Below, one piece after another: positions 1 to 7,287 of a stretch of 32,599 nucleotides of DNA (position 1 is its first letter; every line of letters begins with the position of its first letter). The notes under the pieces are model-generated. The model made no database searches and was not told where the DNA came from. It worked only from the letters and a program-made list of their open reading frames with translations. Origin of the DNA: an uncultured Oscillibacter sp. (GTDB lineage: Bacteria > Bacillota > Clostridia > Oscillospirales > Oscillospiraceae); assembly GCA_900544105.1 (NCBI GenBank), contig UQUC01000015.1:1-32599 (forward strand). The letters are read 5' to 3'. The position numbers and the translations under genes are program-made.

Positions 1-968
1 ATGAGGTGGGGCGGTACCACATCAAAGGACGGGTAGATCGCCTTGACTTCCGGAACGGTGTTGGGAATATCCCGATAGCTAAGGACTTGAGCCGGATCCC
101 GCATTTCGATCACAATGTCATCTTTACCATGCTTATCCTGATCGGGGATTCCTGTGACATAATAGGGAATACCAAAGTATTTTGCCAGGATCGCCATCTG
201 GAACGTGCCGATCTTATTGGCAATATGGCCATCTCGTGCAATGGTGTCAGCAGCGGAAGTAAACAGATCGATGCCCTCCCGCTCCATGGAGTAAGCCACC
301 ATATTATCCGTAATGACCGTTGTATCAAACCCCATCTGGGCAAAGCAGCCGGAAGTCAGCCGGGCACCCTGGAGGTAGGGGCGAGTTTCCGCGCAGAACA
401 CCTTAAAGTCCTTGTTCTGCCGACGGGCAGCCCGGATCACAGTGCCAATGATGGTCTCGCCAAAGCACTGTGTCAAAATCGTGCCCCCCTGCGGGATCAG
501 CTCAGCCAGATGATCGCCCACGATCTGCATGGTGCTGTACCGTCGGTTCAGAGACTCTACTGTGTTCTCCACGATGGCCTCGACGGGGTTCTTCCCTGCC
601 TCCAGTGCTTCCTTGGCTACCTCAGCGCAGCGATAGGTGATCTGGCCGTAGCGGTTGGCAGTAGTGGGACGTGCGTGAGCCAGGTCATAGGCCGCCTGCT
701 GTAAAAACGCATTCTGCTCCGCGGCACTCTTATCCCGTACCTGCCATGCAGCCAAAGCCATGCCCATACCAACGGCAGTGTAAGGGCCGGCACTCTGGGT
801 CACCATGTCGGCGATCGCCTGTACCACCTCCTGATAGGTGACACACTCTACAAAACGGACCTCTGTGGGATAGATCCGTCGATCCAGGATCCGAACTTTT
901 CCATGATCATACCAGGCAACATTTTCATATTGCAGCAAAAACGGCATGTTTTCGTCCATTCTAATCAT
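1..968 (-). CDS. mtnA: S-methyl-5-thioribose-1-phosphate isomerase (MtnA), C-terminus off the window
   Basis: Cytoplasmic enzyme converting methylthioribose-1-phosphate to methylthioribulose-1-phosphate in methionine salvage. My reverse-strand translation begins MIRMDENMPFLLQYENVAWYD and contains HARPTTANRYGQITYRCAEV, then AETRPYLQGARLTSG and TDNMVAYSM, which match the eIF2B-alpha-like isomerase family (the ETRPxxQGARLT stretch surrounds the sugar-phosphate site). About 322 codons are present out of a usual 340-360, so only the extreme C-terminus is missing. The start at 968 is chosen because AGGAG lies 8 nt upstream; a second ATG at 959 is possible. It follows mtnK by 20 nt on the same strand, so the two enzymes act in sequence from one transcript. 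Family assignment is firm. Confidence 0.93.
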   Translation of the reverse strand, partial: MIRMDENMPFLLQYENVAWYDHGKVRILDRRIYPTEVRFVECVTYQEVVQAIADMVTQSAGPYTAVGMGMALAAWQVRDKSAAEQNAFLQQAAYDLAHARPTTANRYGQITYRCAEVAKEALEAGKNPVEAIVENTVESLNRRYSTMQIVGDHLAELIPQGGTILTQCFGETIIGTVIRAARRQNKDFKVFCAETRPYLQGARLTSGCFAQMGFDTTVITDNMVAYSMEREGIDLFTSAADTIARDGHIANKIGTFQMAILAKYFGIPYYVTGIPDQDKHGKDDIVIEMRDPAQVLSYRDIPNTVPEVKAIYPSFDVVPPHL

Positions 969-988
969 TTGTAATTCTCCTTCTCTAT

Positions 989-2161
989 TTATATTAAATT
1001 CATTCGGAACATTTCTGTTGCAGCTGCTCCGGTAAGGCCGCTGCTCCGCTCTTTGATCAGATAAATGCCTTGCTTGATAAGGGCGCGTTCCATAGGGATC
1101 CGGCGATCCGGTTCCGTAACAGAGGTGACCTCCATCACTTTGGAATCGCCTACGACCCGACGGATGATCTCCGTCCCCGCGTAGCCATAGGCATCCGCCA
1201 TCACACTGTCCAGATAAGCCTTACGGAAGGCAGGGGCTTGATACAGCGGGAATTTTACCAGTTTGTCGTATTGTTCTGCCAGCTTTTCCGCTGTTTTATC
1301 ACAGGTCTCACGGATGGTCTGCTCCAATGCCGCCTGCGTCTCCGCGCTGCCTCCGGTGTAGGTCTTATTGGCCCAGGCGAAGAATAGATTGCCAATCACA
1401 TTTCCGATGTCATAACCCATGGGTCCATAGAAGGCAAACTCAGGGTCAATGATCTTGATGCCCTGTTCATTGGCAAAAATAGAGCCAGAGTGGAGATCGC
1501 CGTGGATCAGCGCCTGAGCGTTATTCATAAAGTTGTTCCGCAGGGTGGCAACCTCACCGTGGAGGACCTCATCCTCATAAAGGTACTCCTTCACAAAGTC
1601 CTCATTGCCGGGGGTAACGATATTTTTGTTCCGGGGATTCATGGGTTCGGCACAATAAGGCTCCGTCAGCACCAGATCCTCTGTAATGTCGCACAGCTCC
1701 GGGTTGGTGAAGAATTTGACCTGCTTTTTCTTCTCCTGCCGATCCATCACCAGGTCTGTGGTGGGCAGCATGGACTGGGCCAGAAAGTCAGAGAGATTTT
1801 CGCTGAGATGGCCGTAGACCCGGCCCGCCGCCAGCTCCTTGCGGAGATTTTTATAGGCGGAAATGTCCTCCATAGAGAGGGCGGCCATGGTCTCATCGTA
1901 ATGATAGACCTCCGGGATGAATTTGGGGGCCAGCCGTGCCTCCAGCATCAGGGTCTCCGCCTCGATCTTGTTGCGGTAGAGATCCAGCGGACGGCCGGAG
2001 GACCGCAGCAATTTGTCCGCCTGCTTCACGATGACGGAACGGCCGTCCTTCCTGGAACGGACCTGAAATACGTAATTGATGTTGCCATCACCGATCTCGA
2101 CGCAATCCGTCTCTTCGCCCGGTTCAAAATAGTGGAGCACCTCCACGGCGTACCGCTTCAC
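989..2161 (-). CDS. mtnK: S-methyl-5-thioribose kinase (MtnK)
   Basis: Phosphorylates methylthioribose to methylthioribose-1-phosphate, the substrate of the adjacent mtnA product. The 390-residue protein has a glycine-rich nucleotide loop (EIGDGNINYVFQV, about residues 22-34), IVKQADK, the catalytic HGDLHSGS (about 219-226) and the metal-binding DPEFAFYGPMGYDIG, all diagnostic of MtnK in the APH-like kinase fold. The marked start is a GTG only 2 nt after GGAGG, which is unusually tight. The frame is open upstream of it and reads ISEPEDVKRY, resembling the normal N-terminus of the family (LTEEDVxxY), back to the stop codon of the upstream gene in the same frame. The true start may therefore be a rare codon such as ATT at 2179. 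No mtnB, C or D genes follow inside the window. Confidence 0.94.
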   Translation of the reverse strand: MKRYAVEVLHYFEPGEETDCVEIGDGNINYVFQVRSRKDGRSVIVKQADKLLRSSGRPLDLYRNKIEAETLMLEARLAPKFIPEVYHYDETMAALSMEDISAYKNLRKELAAGRVYGHLSENLSDFLAQSMLPTTDLVMDRQEKKKQVKFFTNPELCDITEDLVLTEPYCAEPMNPRNKNIVTPGNEDFVKEYLYEDEVLHGEVATLRNNFMNNAQALIHGDLHSGSIFANEQGIKIIDPEFAFYGPMGYDIGNVIGNLFFAWANKTYTGGSAETQAALEQTIRETCDKTAEKLAEQYDKLVKFPLYQAPAFRKAYLDSVMADAYGYAGTEIIRRVVGDSKVMEVTSVTEPDRRIPMERALIKQGIYLIKERSSGLTGAAATEMFRMNLI

Positions 2162-2185
2162 ATCCTCCGGTTCTGAAATAGCCGC

Positions 2186-2971
2186 TCAATCCATCATAAT
2201 GGCCCGGACAGCGGTTTGCGTGTCGGTTTTTGGGAACAGCTCGTAGCCGATCAGCCCCCGGTAGCCCGCCTGCTCCAAGGCGGCGAACACCGTCGGGTAA
2301 TAAATCTCCCCGGTGCCCGGCTCATGGCGGCCCGGCGCGTCCGCCACGTGGATGTGGCCGAACTGGTCGGCGTAGGCGCGGATATGGTCGCACAGGCTGC
2401 CCTCGTTGAGCTGCATGTGGTACACATCGTACAGCACCTTCAAATACGGGGAACCGATGAGCCGGGTCAGCTCGGCGGCCGTGCGAGTATGGCGGAGGAA
2501 GTTGCCGGGATGGTCCGTGGTGACGTTCAGCGGCTCCAGATTGATCTGGATACCGCAAGTTTCCGCCCATTCCGCCGCGATTTTCAGCGTGTCGAACATG
2601 GTGCAGAGCTTCACGGCGTCGCTGAGGTCGTCATAGGGGCAAAGGACCCTTCCTCCCTCCCCCAGACCGTTTGAGTGGACCGTGACGGACATTGCCCCTA
2701 TCTCCATAGCGGCGTCCAGAGAACGCCGCAGAAAGGCCTTGTAGGCCGTTTTCTGGGCCGGGTCGATGAGGGACAGCTCCGCGTCGCCGTTGAAGCCGGA
2801 AATGCCGACCCCCGCAGCGTCCGCGGCGGCCTTCACGGCGGCGAGATCCTTGTCCGTCCAGCTCCAGAATTCCACAAACTCAAAGCCGTCGGCTCTGGCG
2901 GCGGAAAATCGCTCTAAAAAGGGCAGCTCCGTGTACAACGTCTCAATGCAAGCGGATCTCTGAAAATTCAT
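2186..2971 (-). CDS. Hydroxypyruvate isomerase-like TIM-barrel sugar isomerase
   Basis: A 261-residue protein of the xylose-isomerase-like TIM-barrel superfamily (AP endonuclease 2 family), closest in pattern to hydroxypyruvate isomerase. Visible markers are GFEFVEFWSW near the N-terminus, the metal-site glutamate in INLEPLN, the LYDVYHMQLNEG strand, the HIHVADAPGRHEPGTGEI segment and the C-terminal GLIGYELFP. Start ATG 2971 has GGGAGGGG 5 nt upstream. It is the first gene of the operon leading to mtnK and mtnA, with 24 nt to the mtnK GTG. That context suggests it handles a methylthiopentulose or a related sugar phosphate rather than hydroxypyruvate; this is inference. Anaerobes often use an aldolase-based shunt for methylthioribulose-1-phosphate instead of the oxygen-dependent mtnD route. 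Confidence 0.8.
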   Translation of the reverse strand: MNFQRSACIETLYTELPFLERFSAARADGFEFVEFWSWTDKDLAAVKAAADAAGVGISGFNGDAELSLIDPAQKTAYKAFLRRSLDAAMEIGAMSVTVHSNGLGEGGRVLCPYDDLSDAVKLCTMFDTLKIAAEWAETCGIQINLEPLNVTTDHPGNFLRHTRTAAELTRLIGSPYLKVLYDVYHMQLNEGSLCDHIRAYADQFGHIHVADAPGRHEPGTGEIYYPTVFAALEQAGYRGLIGYELFPKTDTQTAVRAIMMD

Positions 2972-3000
2972 AGGCCCCTCCCGGTCGTGTTCTCAGGGCC

Positions 3001-3029
3001 ATGATAGCAGGTCTCCGGAGGGGCGTCAA
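3001..3029 (-). promoter_or_regulatory. Promoter of the TIM isomerase-mtnK-mtnA operon
   Basis: On the minus strand TTGACG (3024-3029) and TATCAT (3001-3006) are separated by exactly 17 nt. The expected start of transcription is about 30 nt before the ATG at 2971. No SAM or other riboswitch fits in so short a leader. Confidence 0.72.
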
Positions 3030-3150
3030 GGGGGCCGCCGGAGGGCGGTGCAACACTTTTTCCATGTCAGATCAAAGGAACCTTTGTCGATAATGCTTGC
3101 CTGCATACAACTTTTTTTCGCCACAAATGGTTGTTTGAACACAGCTTTTT

Positions 3151-3168
3151 TGTTATGCGAACATAACA
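3151..3168. promoter_or_regulatory. Inverted repeat upstream of the tail-fibre-like gene
   Basis: TGTTATG, CGAA, CATAACA form a perfect 7-bp inverted repeat 22 nt before the ATG at 3191. A second perfect repeat, CAAAGG-AA-CCTTTG, lies at 3073-3086. Either could be an operator or an RNA hairpin near the ribosome binding site. The remaining sequence between the divergent genes (3030-3190) shows only A/T-rich runs and no clear plus-strand consensus promoter. Confidence 0.4.
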
Positions 3169-3190
3169 GGGCTTTTTTAGGGAGGTATTT

Positions 3191-3691
3191 ATGGCAAGTC
3201 AACAGACACCCAACTACCGGCTGTCCCGCTGGGAGGGGACGGACCGCGTTTTAGTGGAGGAATTCAACGACAACTGGGACAAGATCGACACGGCCATCAA
3301 GAGCAATGCCGGGGCCATCGCCGCCGAGGTCTCCGCCAGAGAAAGCGGCGATTCGACCCTGCGGACATCGCTGCAAGCAGCGCTGGCAAAGTGCGGCAAC
3401 TGCCAGATCTTTGTCGGCGCCTTCACCGGTGATGGCGCTGCCGCCAGAACGCTGTCCTTTTCGGGCAAGCCGCTTTTTGTGCTGGTGACAACAGCCGAGG
3501 GCCACCGCAAAAACCGTTCTCTGTCCATGATCCGGGGCACCAGCAAGACCTATGCGGACGTCACGGACACCAACTCCGTCACAGGGGTCTCGTGGACCGA
3601 AACCTCCGTTACCTTCGAGACCCCCAACACCGCCTACGGCGTGAACGCCGCGCAGACCAAATATCTTTACATGGCCCTGCTGGAAAAGTGA
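3191..3691 (+). CDS. Phage tail-fibre-like protein, stand-alone
   Basis: A 166-residue protein. Its N-terminus NYRLSRWEGTDRVLVEEFND followed by NWDKIDTAI resembles the N-terminal attachment motif of phage or prophage tail-fibre and appendage proteins in Firmicutes, which typically read NY.L..w.gtD......FN.n...ID.al. A short coiled-coil-like alanine-rich stretch follows (about residues 35-65). The C-terminal half, about 100 residues, looks like a beta-rich knob (QIFVGAFTGDGAAARTLSF to the end). AGGGAGG lies 6 nt before the ATG. No other phage structural gene is nearby and the gene has its own terminator, so it is a remnant, a domesticated appendage or a moron-type gene. No transmembrane or signal sequence is seen. 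Function unproven. Confidence 0.55.
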   Translation: MASQQTPNYRLSRWEGTDRVLVEEFNDNWDKIDTAIKSNAGAIAAEVSARESGDSTLRTSLQAALAKCGNCQIFVGAFTGDGAAARTLSFSGKPLFVLVTTAEGHRKNRSLSMIRGTSKTYADVTDTNSVTGVSWTETSVTFETPNTAYGVNAAQTKYLYMALLEK

Positions 3692-3705
3692 GGAACCATT
3701 GGGAA

Positions 3706-3733
3706 AAGCCCCGCTCCTTTCGGAGCGGGGCTT
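3706..3733 (+). terminator. Hairpin after the tail-fibre-like gene and left arm of MITE copy 1
   Basis: A 12-bp stem (AAGCCCCGCTCC / GGAGCGGGGCTT) with a TTTC loop starts 14 nt after the stop codon. It has no clear U-tract. The exact reverse complement of this 28-mer recurs at 3898-3925, on the other side of the MITE-like element. Confidence 0.6.
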
Positions 3734-3734
3734 C

Positions 3735-3897
3735 GAGACTGTCGATAAAGTGGTAAATTCTCCGCAACGGAAAGGAAGGGTGTGCGCGGGAAACCCAAGA
3801 AGGGTGTCCTGCGCCATTGAAATCCTTAGTTTTCAGAACTTTTATAAAGTTCTGAAAACTGGCTCAGCGGGGAGAAAAGACTTTTTCGACACGCTGA
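3735..3897 (+). mobile_element. MITE-like repeat, copy 1 (163 bp)
   Basis: Non-coding element that recurs at 32436-32599 in the same orientation and at 21913-22175 inverted. It begins GAGACTGTCGATAAAGT and ends ACTTTTTCGACACGCTGA, giving imperfect terminal inverted repeats (TGTCGATAAAGT against TGTCGAAAAAGT, 11 of 12). An internal perfect 12-bp stem AGTTTTCAGAAC / GTTCTGAAAACT encloses a short A/T loop. The conserved middle includes GTGTGCGCGGGAAACCCAAG. No transposase is encoded, so movement would depend on an enzyme elsewhere. Both ends abut copies of one hairpin in opposite orientation. Confidence 0.7.
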
Positions 3898-3925
3898 AAG
3901 CCCCGCTCCGAAAGGAGCGGGGCTT
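3898..3925 (-). repeat. Right-arm hairpin of MITE copy 1
   Basis: Exact reverse complement of 3706-3733, including the loop (GAAA against TTTC). Together with the 163-bp core it forms one large inverted-repeat structure of about 220 bp. It could serve as terminator for the minus-strand gene ending at 3988. Confidence 0.7.
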
Positions 3926-3987
3926 CGTCGTATCGAAAGCTTTTTTGCCATGTGGTCCCGGCTAAACAGGAGGGGTTTCCCAGGAGG

Positions 3988-4812
3988 TCAGGGGATGTAG
4001 CGCCAGGGATCGTCCGGCTCCGGCGCGGTTTCCGGCTTTTGGGGCGGCGCGTCCTTTTCCAGAACATCCGCCACGGTGAACAGGCCATTTTTCCGCCAGC
4101 TTTCCAGAATTCCGTGACAATATTTCCAGTTCAGACGGCCGCAGTTCAGCACGGTGCGGTCAAAGGCCAGCTCGATGAGCGCCGGGGAGAAGCCCCAGTC
4201 CAGCCACGCGGCGATGTAGGCGTCATCCGACGGGATCCGCGCGTCCGGGTCCAGCCGCAGCCGACGGCGGACCTCCATCACCGTCTGTTCCCGCCGGGCC
4301 ATCCGCCGCACGGCGGCCACGGCGTCGGCCTGGGAGCGGACACCCAGACGCGCCCATTCCAGCCCCAGCTTTTCGATACGGCGGGCCGTGGGGCGCTCCT
4401 CGCCCCGGAGGATGGCTTCGTCATAGCACTGGGCTGTCAGCAGCTCCAACGCCTCCGGAGAGAGGCCGTGGAAGTCGAACAGCTCCGTCAGGGCGCTGAG
4501 ATCCGCCGTGGGCAGGCGGCGGCCCGCGGCGTGTTCCACGGCGTGTACGGCCCGGGCAAAGGCCGGAAAAGCTGCTAAAAGGGCCTGAATTTCCGGTAAT
4601 GTGTAGGTTTTCCGCTGTTTCAGAGGCTTTGGCAGGACGGCGGCTGACGGTTCCAAAATGCCTCCGTCCACCAGCTCCTCCATGGCACAGGCAATGCGGC
4701 GGTGCGCCCAGCCCAGCTCTTTTCCGCAGAAAAACGGGGAGACCTCGCCGCCGTGGTCCAAAATCGCCTGATACAGCGCTGCCGCATCGTTGGTCAGTTG
4801 TTCGGTAAGCAT
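3988..4812 (-). CDS. DnaD-domain protein
   Basis: A 274-residue protein. An N-terminal winged-helix-like part (LTNDAAALYQAIL, about residues 5-60) is followed by a helical linker and a DnaD/DnaB C-terminal domain: IPSDDAYIAAWLDWGFSPAL, then LAFDRTVLNCGRLNWKYCHG and ILESWRKNGL (about 200-255). The family acts in helicase loading and replication initiation in Firmicutes, and many copies belong to prophages and plasmids. The start at 4812 is taken over the longer frame because GGGAGGGGGG lies about 6 nt before it and the 21 extra residues look non-native. A TATACT -10 element is visible on the minus strand near 4845. It sits beside the partition and origin module, so a role in loading helicase there is possible but unproven. 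The C-terminus is acidic and proline-rich (APPQKPETAPEPDDPWRYIP). Confidence 0.82.
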   Translation of the reverse strand: MLTEQLTNDAAALYQAILDHGGEVSPFFCGKELGWAHRRIACAMEELVDGGILEPSAAVLPKPLKQRKTYTLPEIQALLAAFPAFARAVHAVEHAAGRRLPTADLSALTELFDFHGLSPEALELLTAQCYDEAILRGEERPTARRIEKLGLEWARLGVRSQADAVAAVRRMARREQTVMEVRRRLRLDPDARIPSDDAYIAAWLDWGFSPALIELAFDRTVLNCGRLNWKYCHGILESWRKNGLFTVADVLEKDAPPQKPETAPEPDDPWRYIP

Positions 4813-5067
4813 GGCGCTCCCCCCTCCCCTGCTTGTTTTGCTGATAGTATACAACAAAATGGCGGCGGATGCCACGTTTTGTTACCGTGGGGAAGCAGAC
4901 GTGTGCAGGACGGAGGTGGTTTTCTCTTCCGCTTGTTAATTTTTTAACGCATTGTTTTGACGCCTCCCCTTCCCTGCTGAAAGTCCGGCCGTCAATCTCC
5001 GACAGAAAATATCGGGTATCAAGTGGTATGATGAGGCTGTCCCCTACTCCGCTGCGGGATCAGGCGG

Positions 5068-5220
5068 ATTTACAGGGACCGTCTCATTTGGGCTTCTGCT
5101 CTTGACTGTCATTTACAGGGTCCGCCTCATTTAGGTTCTACACTCCTTACTGCTATTTATAGGGTCCGTGTCAAGTGTGTCGTTCTGCTGTCGGTTCATT
5201 TACAGGGTCCGTGTCATTTG
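5068..5220 (+). repeat. Four 43-44-bp iterons upstream of parA (candidate centromere/parS)
   Basis: Units start at 5068, 5111, 5155 and 5198, a period of 43, 44 and 43 bp, about four helical turns. The core is TTTACAGGGwCCGysTCATT; the second half of the period is weakly conserved (TTCTGCT...CTGTC). A single unit identical to the first over 24 bases recurs at 8105-8128, and a diverged one at 20049-20069. Helically phased repeats directly before a parA promoter are what a plasmid centromere bound by a ParB or ribbon-helix-helix protein looks like. The 190 nt before it (4876-5067) shows no gene or motif I can name. Confidence 0.78.
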
Positions 5221-5250
5221 AATTTCTTTTGAGAAAAGCCCGAAAAATGT

Positions 5251-5291
5251 GTGGCTTTATATTGACAGTTCTATGAAAGCCACGCTATAAT
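5251..5291 (+). promoter_or_regulatory. parA promoter with overlapping inverted-repeat operator
   Basis: TTGACA (5262-5267) and TATAAT (5286-5291) are both perfect consensus, 18 nt apart. The inverted repeat GTGGCTTT (5251-5258) / AAAGCCAC (5276-5283) brackets the -35 box and reaches the -10 box. A protein bound there would block RNA polymerase, the usual autoregulation of par operons. Confidence 0.8.
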
Positions 5292-5356
5292 GAGAACGTA
5301 AAAAACAGCAAAAACGGGGGGTAAACCTCCCAAAACACGCAAAACGGAGGGGTTTT

Positions 5357-6181
5357 ATGTCTCTGATCCTGACAACCGCCATCGAAAAGGGCGGTACCGG
5401 CAAAACAACCACAGTCGTCAATCTGGCAGCTCTGATGGCCGCCGAGGGAAAACGGGTCCTGGTGGTGGATATGGACCAGCAGGCCAACACCACCTACATG
5501 CTGACCCAGCACAAGAAGGCTGAGAACTTCTACAAGGGTCACGGCCTGGTGAATATGTTCATGAACTTTGACCTGGGCGGGATGGATCTGGCTCCCTACA
5601 TCCACCCCACCAACGTGGAGGGCGTTCATATCATCCCCAGCACCGCCCAGACGCCCCGGGCCGTTCACCAGCTGGATCTGCTGGCGGACGAGTATAAGAT
5701 GAAGAACTACACCTTCCTGATCCATTGCCTGGCCAATATCAACGATGATTATGATTACATCGTCATTGACACCCCTCCCGCCCGGGACAATCTCACCATG
5801 AGCGCCCTGTTCTGCGCCGACGAGGTATTGATCCCTGTCCGGTGCGACAACTTCTCTTTGGAGGGTTTTGAGACCACGTTGGCCATGATTTTGGATCTGG
5901 AGACCCGGGAAGATGTCAAAATCGACATTTTGGGTGTAGTTTTGACTCAGGTGGAGCGGACGGCTGCCGTCAATCTGGTGCGGCAGATGTTCGAGGAAAA
6001 CCCGGAATATGCTTCTGTTCTCTTCAAAACCGGCATCCGCAAGGGCAGCGCCGTGCCGGAAAGCACCATCGCCGCCGTACCGGTGGTGCTCTACTCCAAA
6101 AAATCCAATCCTTCCGCGGACTACATGCAGCTCTGGAACGAGATCAAACAGCGTCTGGCAAAAAAGGAGGCTGACGAATAA
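5357..6181 (+). CDS. parA: ParA-family partition ATPase
   Basis: A 274-residue Walker-type ATPase that moves and positions plasmid or chromosome DNA. The deviant Walker A motif KGGTGKTTT is at about residues 11-19, the Walker A' motif VVDMDQQANTT at about 36-46, and Walker B YIVIDTPPA at about 134-142. There is no N-terminal DNA-binding domain, so it is the short (type Ib-like) form; repression would then fall to another protein. CGGAGGGG lies 5 nt before the ATG. Its stop codon overlaps the parB start (TAATG). Gene order, promoter with operator, and upstream iterons are those of a plasmid partition locus rather than the chromosomal soj-spo0J pair, which is normally near oriC and gidB. Confidence 0.93.
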   Translation: MSLILTTAIEKGGTGKTTTVVNLAALMAAEGKRVLVVDMDQQANTTYMLTQHKKAENFYKGHGLVNMFMNFDLGGMDLAPYIHPTNVEGVHIIPSTAQTPRAVHQLDLLADEYKMKNYTFLIHCLANINDDYDYIVIDTPPARDNLTMSALFCADEVLIPVRCDNFSLEGFETTLAMILDLETREDVKIDILGVVLTQVERTAAVNLVRQMFEENPEYASVLFKTGIRKGSAVPESTIAAVPVVLYSKKSNPSADYMQLWNEIKQRLAKKEADE

Positions 6182-7287
6182 TGGGTAAGCTTGATAAGCT
6201 GAAAAGCCAAATTCCCCAGGGTTCCCAGGAATTATCGACCAAAAATCACTTGGCAAAAACGGAGATCGCCATGTCTTTTCAGAACGAAGGCACGGAATTG
6301 ACCCGGATCCTCCTGCGAAACATTGAATTTAACCCCCATAATCTCTGGTCCTGCAACGATGATGACGAGAGCATCCAGCAGCTTGCGGACGCCATCGAGC
6401 GCAATGGCCTGCTGCACAACATCGTGGTCAGTCAGCGGGAGGATGGCACCTTTATGCTGCTTTCCGGTGAACGCCGGGTAAAAGCCCTGCGTTTGCTGCA
6501 AAAACGGGAGCAGGAAAGCGATCCCACCGGCCAGAAGGCACATAAATGGGATCGAGTGCAGGCCCAGACCTACACCGGACTGGACGAACTGTCCGAGCTG
6601 ATCATTCTGGACGAGGCAAATATCATGGTTCGCGGCCTTTCCGGTGACGCAAAGACCATTCAGGCCTGCATTTCCCGGTATTTGGACAATTTGCAGGCGA
6701 AATTCCAGGTGGATCGCCGGGCTGCCGAGGCGTATTTCAAGTCCCGCACCCAGATGACGGACTCCACGGTCCAGCGTTACACCCAGTTTGACAAGTCCTT
6801 GATCGACGATGTGAAGGAATTCTTCCAGAATGGCACCATTTCTCACGCGCAGGCCCTGTCGCTCTGCCCGTTGGAGCCAAGCGAGCAGGTCCTCTATGTA
6901 AACGCCATCAATAAGGCCATTCAGATGTCCAACGGGGACAAGGCTCTGGAACATACCTATGTCACCCGGATCACGGACCGGGCTGCCCAGGCTGCCCGCA
7001 TGACCAACGGCCGGGAAGCGGAGCTGGCCCGGCTGGAAGACGCCATTATTCCGCCGGTCCACACCAAGCCCGCCGGAGATGTGGCGGTCCGCACCCAAAA
7101 GGCCACGCTGATCCGGAAGTACGATAAGGTCACATTTGACCTCTCTAAAATCACCGCCAGCAAGCGGCGGCTGAATTCTCTGCGGAAAATGGACGCTGCC
7201 GATGGGGACGGTTCCATTGTCGAAAGTCTGGATAAACTGGCTAAGGAGGCCGCAGAGCTGGCCGCTCTCCTGCGGAACGGACAGTAA
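6181..7287 (+). CDS. parB: ParB/RepB/Spo0J-family partition protein
   Basis: A 368-residue protein. The N-terminal ParB/Sulfiredoxin-type nuclease-like domain spans about residues 40-130: ILLRNIEFNPHN, then ADAIERNGLLHNIVV and LLSGERRVKALRLL, the last being the GERR CTP/DNA-clamp motif in the form used by ParB. A central helix-turn-helix region follows (about 170-230, SRTQMTDSTVQRYTQFDKSL, ISHAQALSLCPLEP). The C-terminal part is coiled-coil and basic. It partners ParA and binds the centromere. It overlaps parA upstream and the ribbon-helix-helix gene downstream by one base each, so the three are translationally coupled. The GERR motif suggests it can bind CTP; this is inference from the family. 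Confidence 0.9.
   Translation: MGKLDKLKSQIPQGSQELSTKNHLAKTEIAMSFQNEGTELTRILLRNIEFNPHNLWSCNDDDESIQQLADAIERNGLLHNIVVSQREDGTFMLLSGERRVKALRLLQKREQESDPTGQKAHKWDRVQAQTYTGLDELSELIILDEANIMVRGLSGDAKTIQACISRYLDNLQAKFQVDRRAAEAYFKSRTQMTDSTVQRYTQFDKSLIDDVKEFFQNGTISHAQALSLCPLEPSEQVLYVNAINKAIQMSNGDKALEHTYVTRITDRAAQAARMTNGREAELARLEDAIIPPVHTKPAGDVAVRTQKATLIRKYDKVTFDLSKITASKRRLNSLRKMDAADGDGSIVESLDKLAKEAAELAALLRNGQ

Noticed and set aside
3735..3897. An insertion sequence with its own transposase
   Set aside because: The element is 163 bp and non-coding in all three copies.
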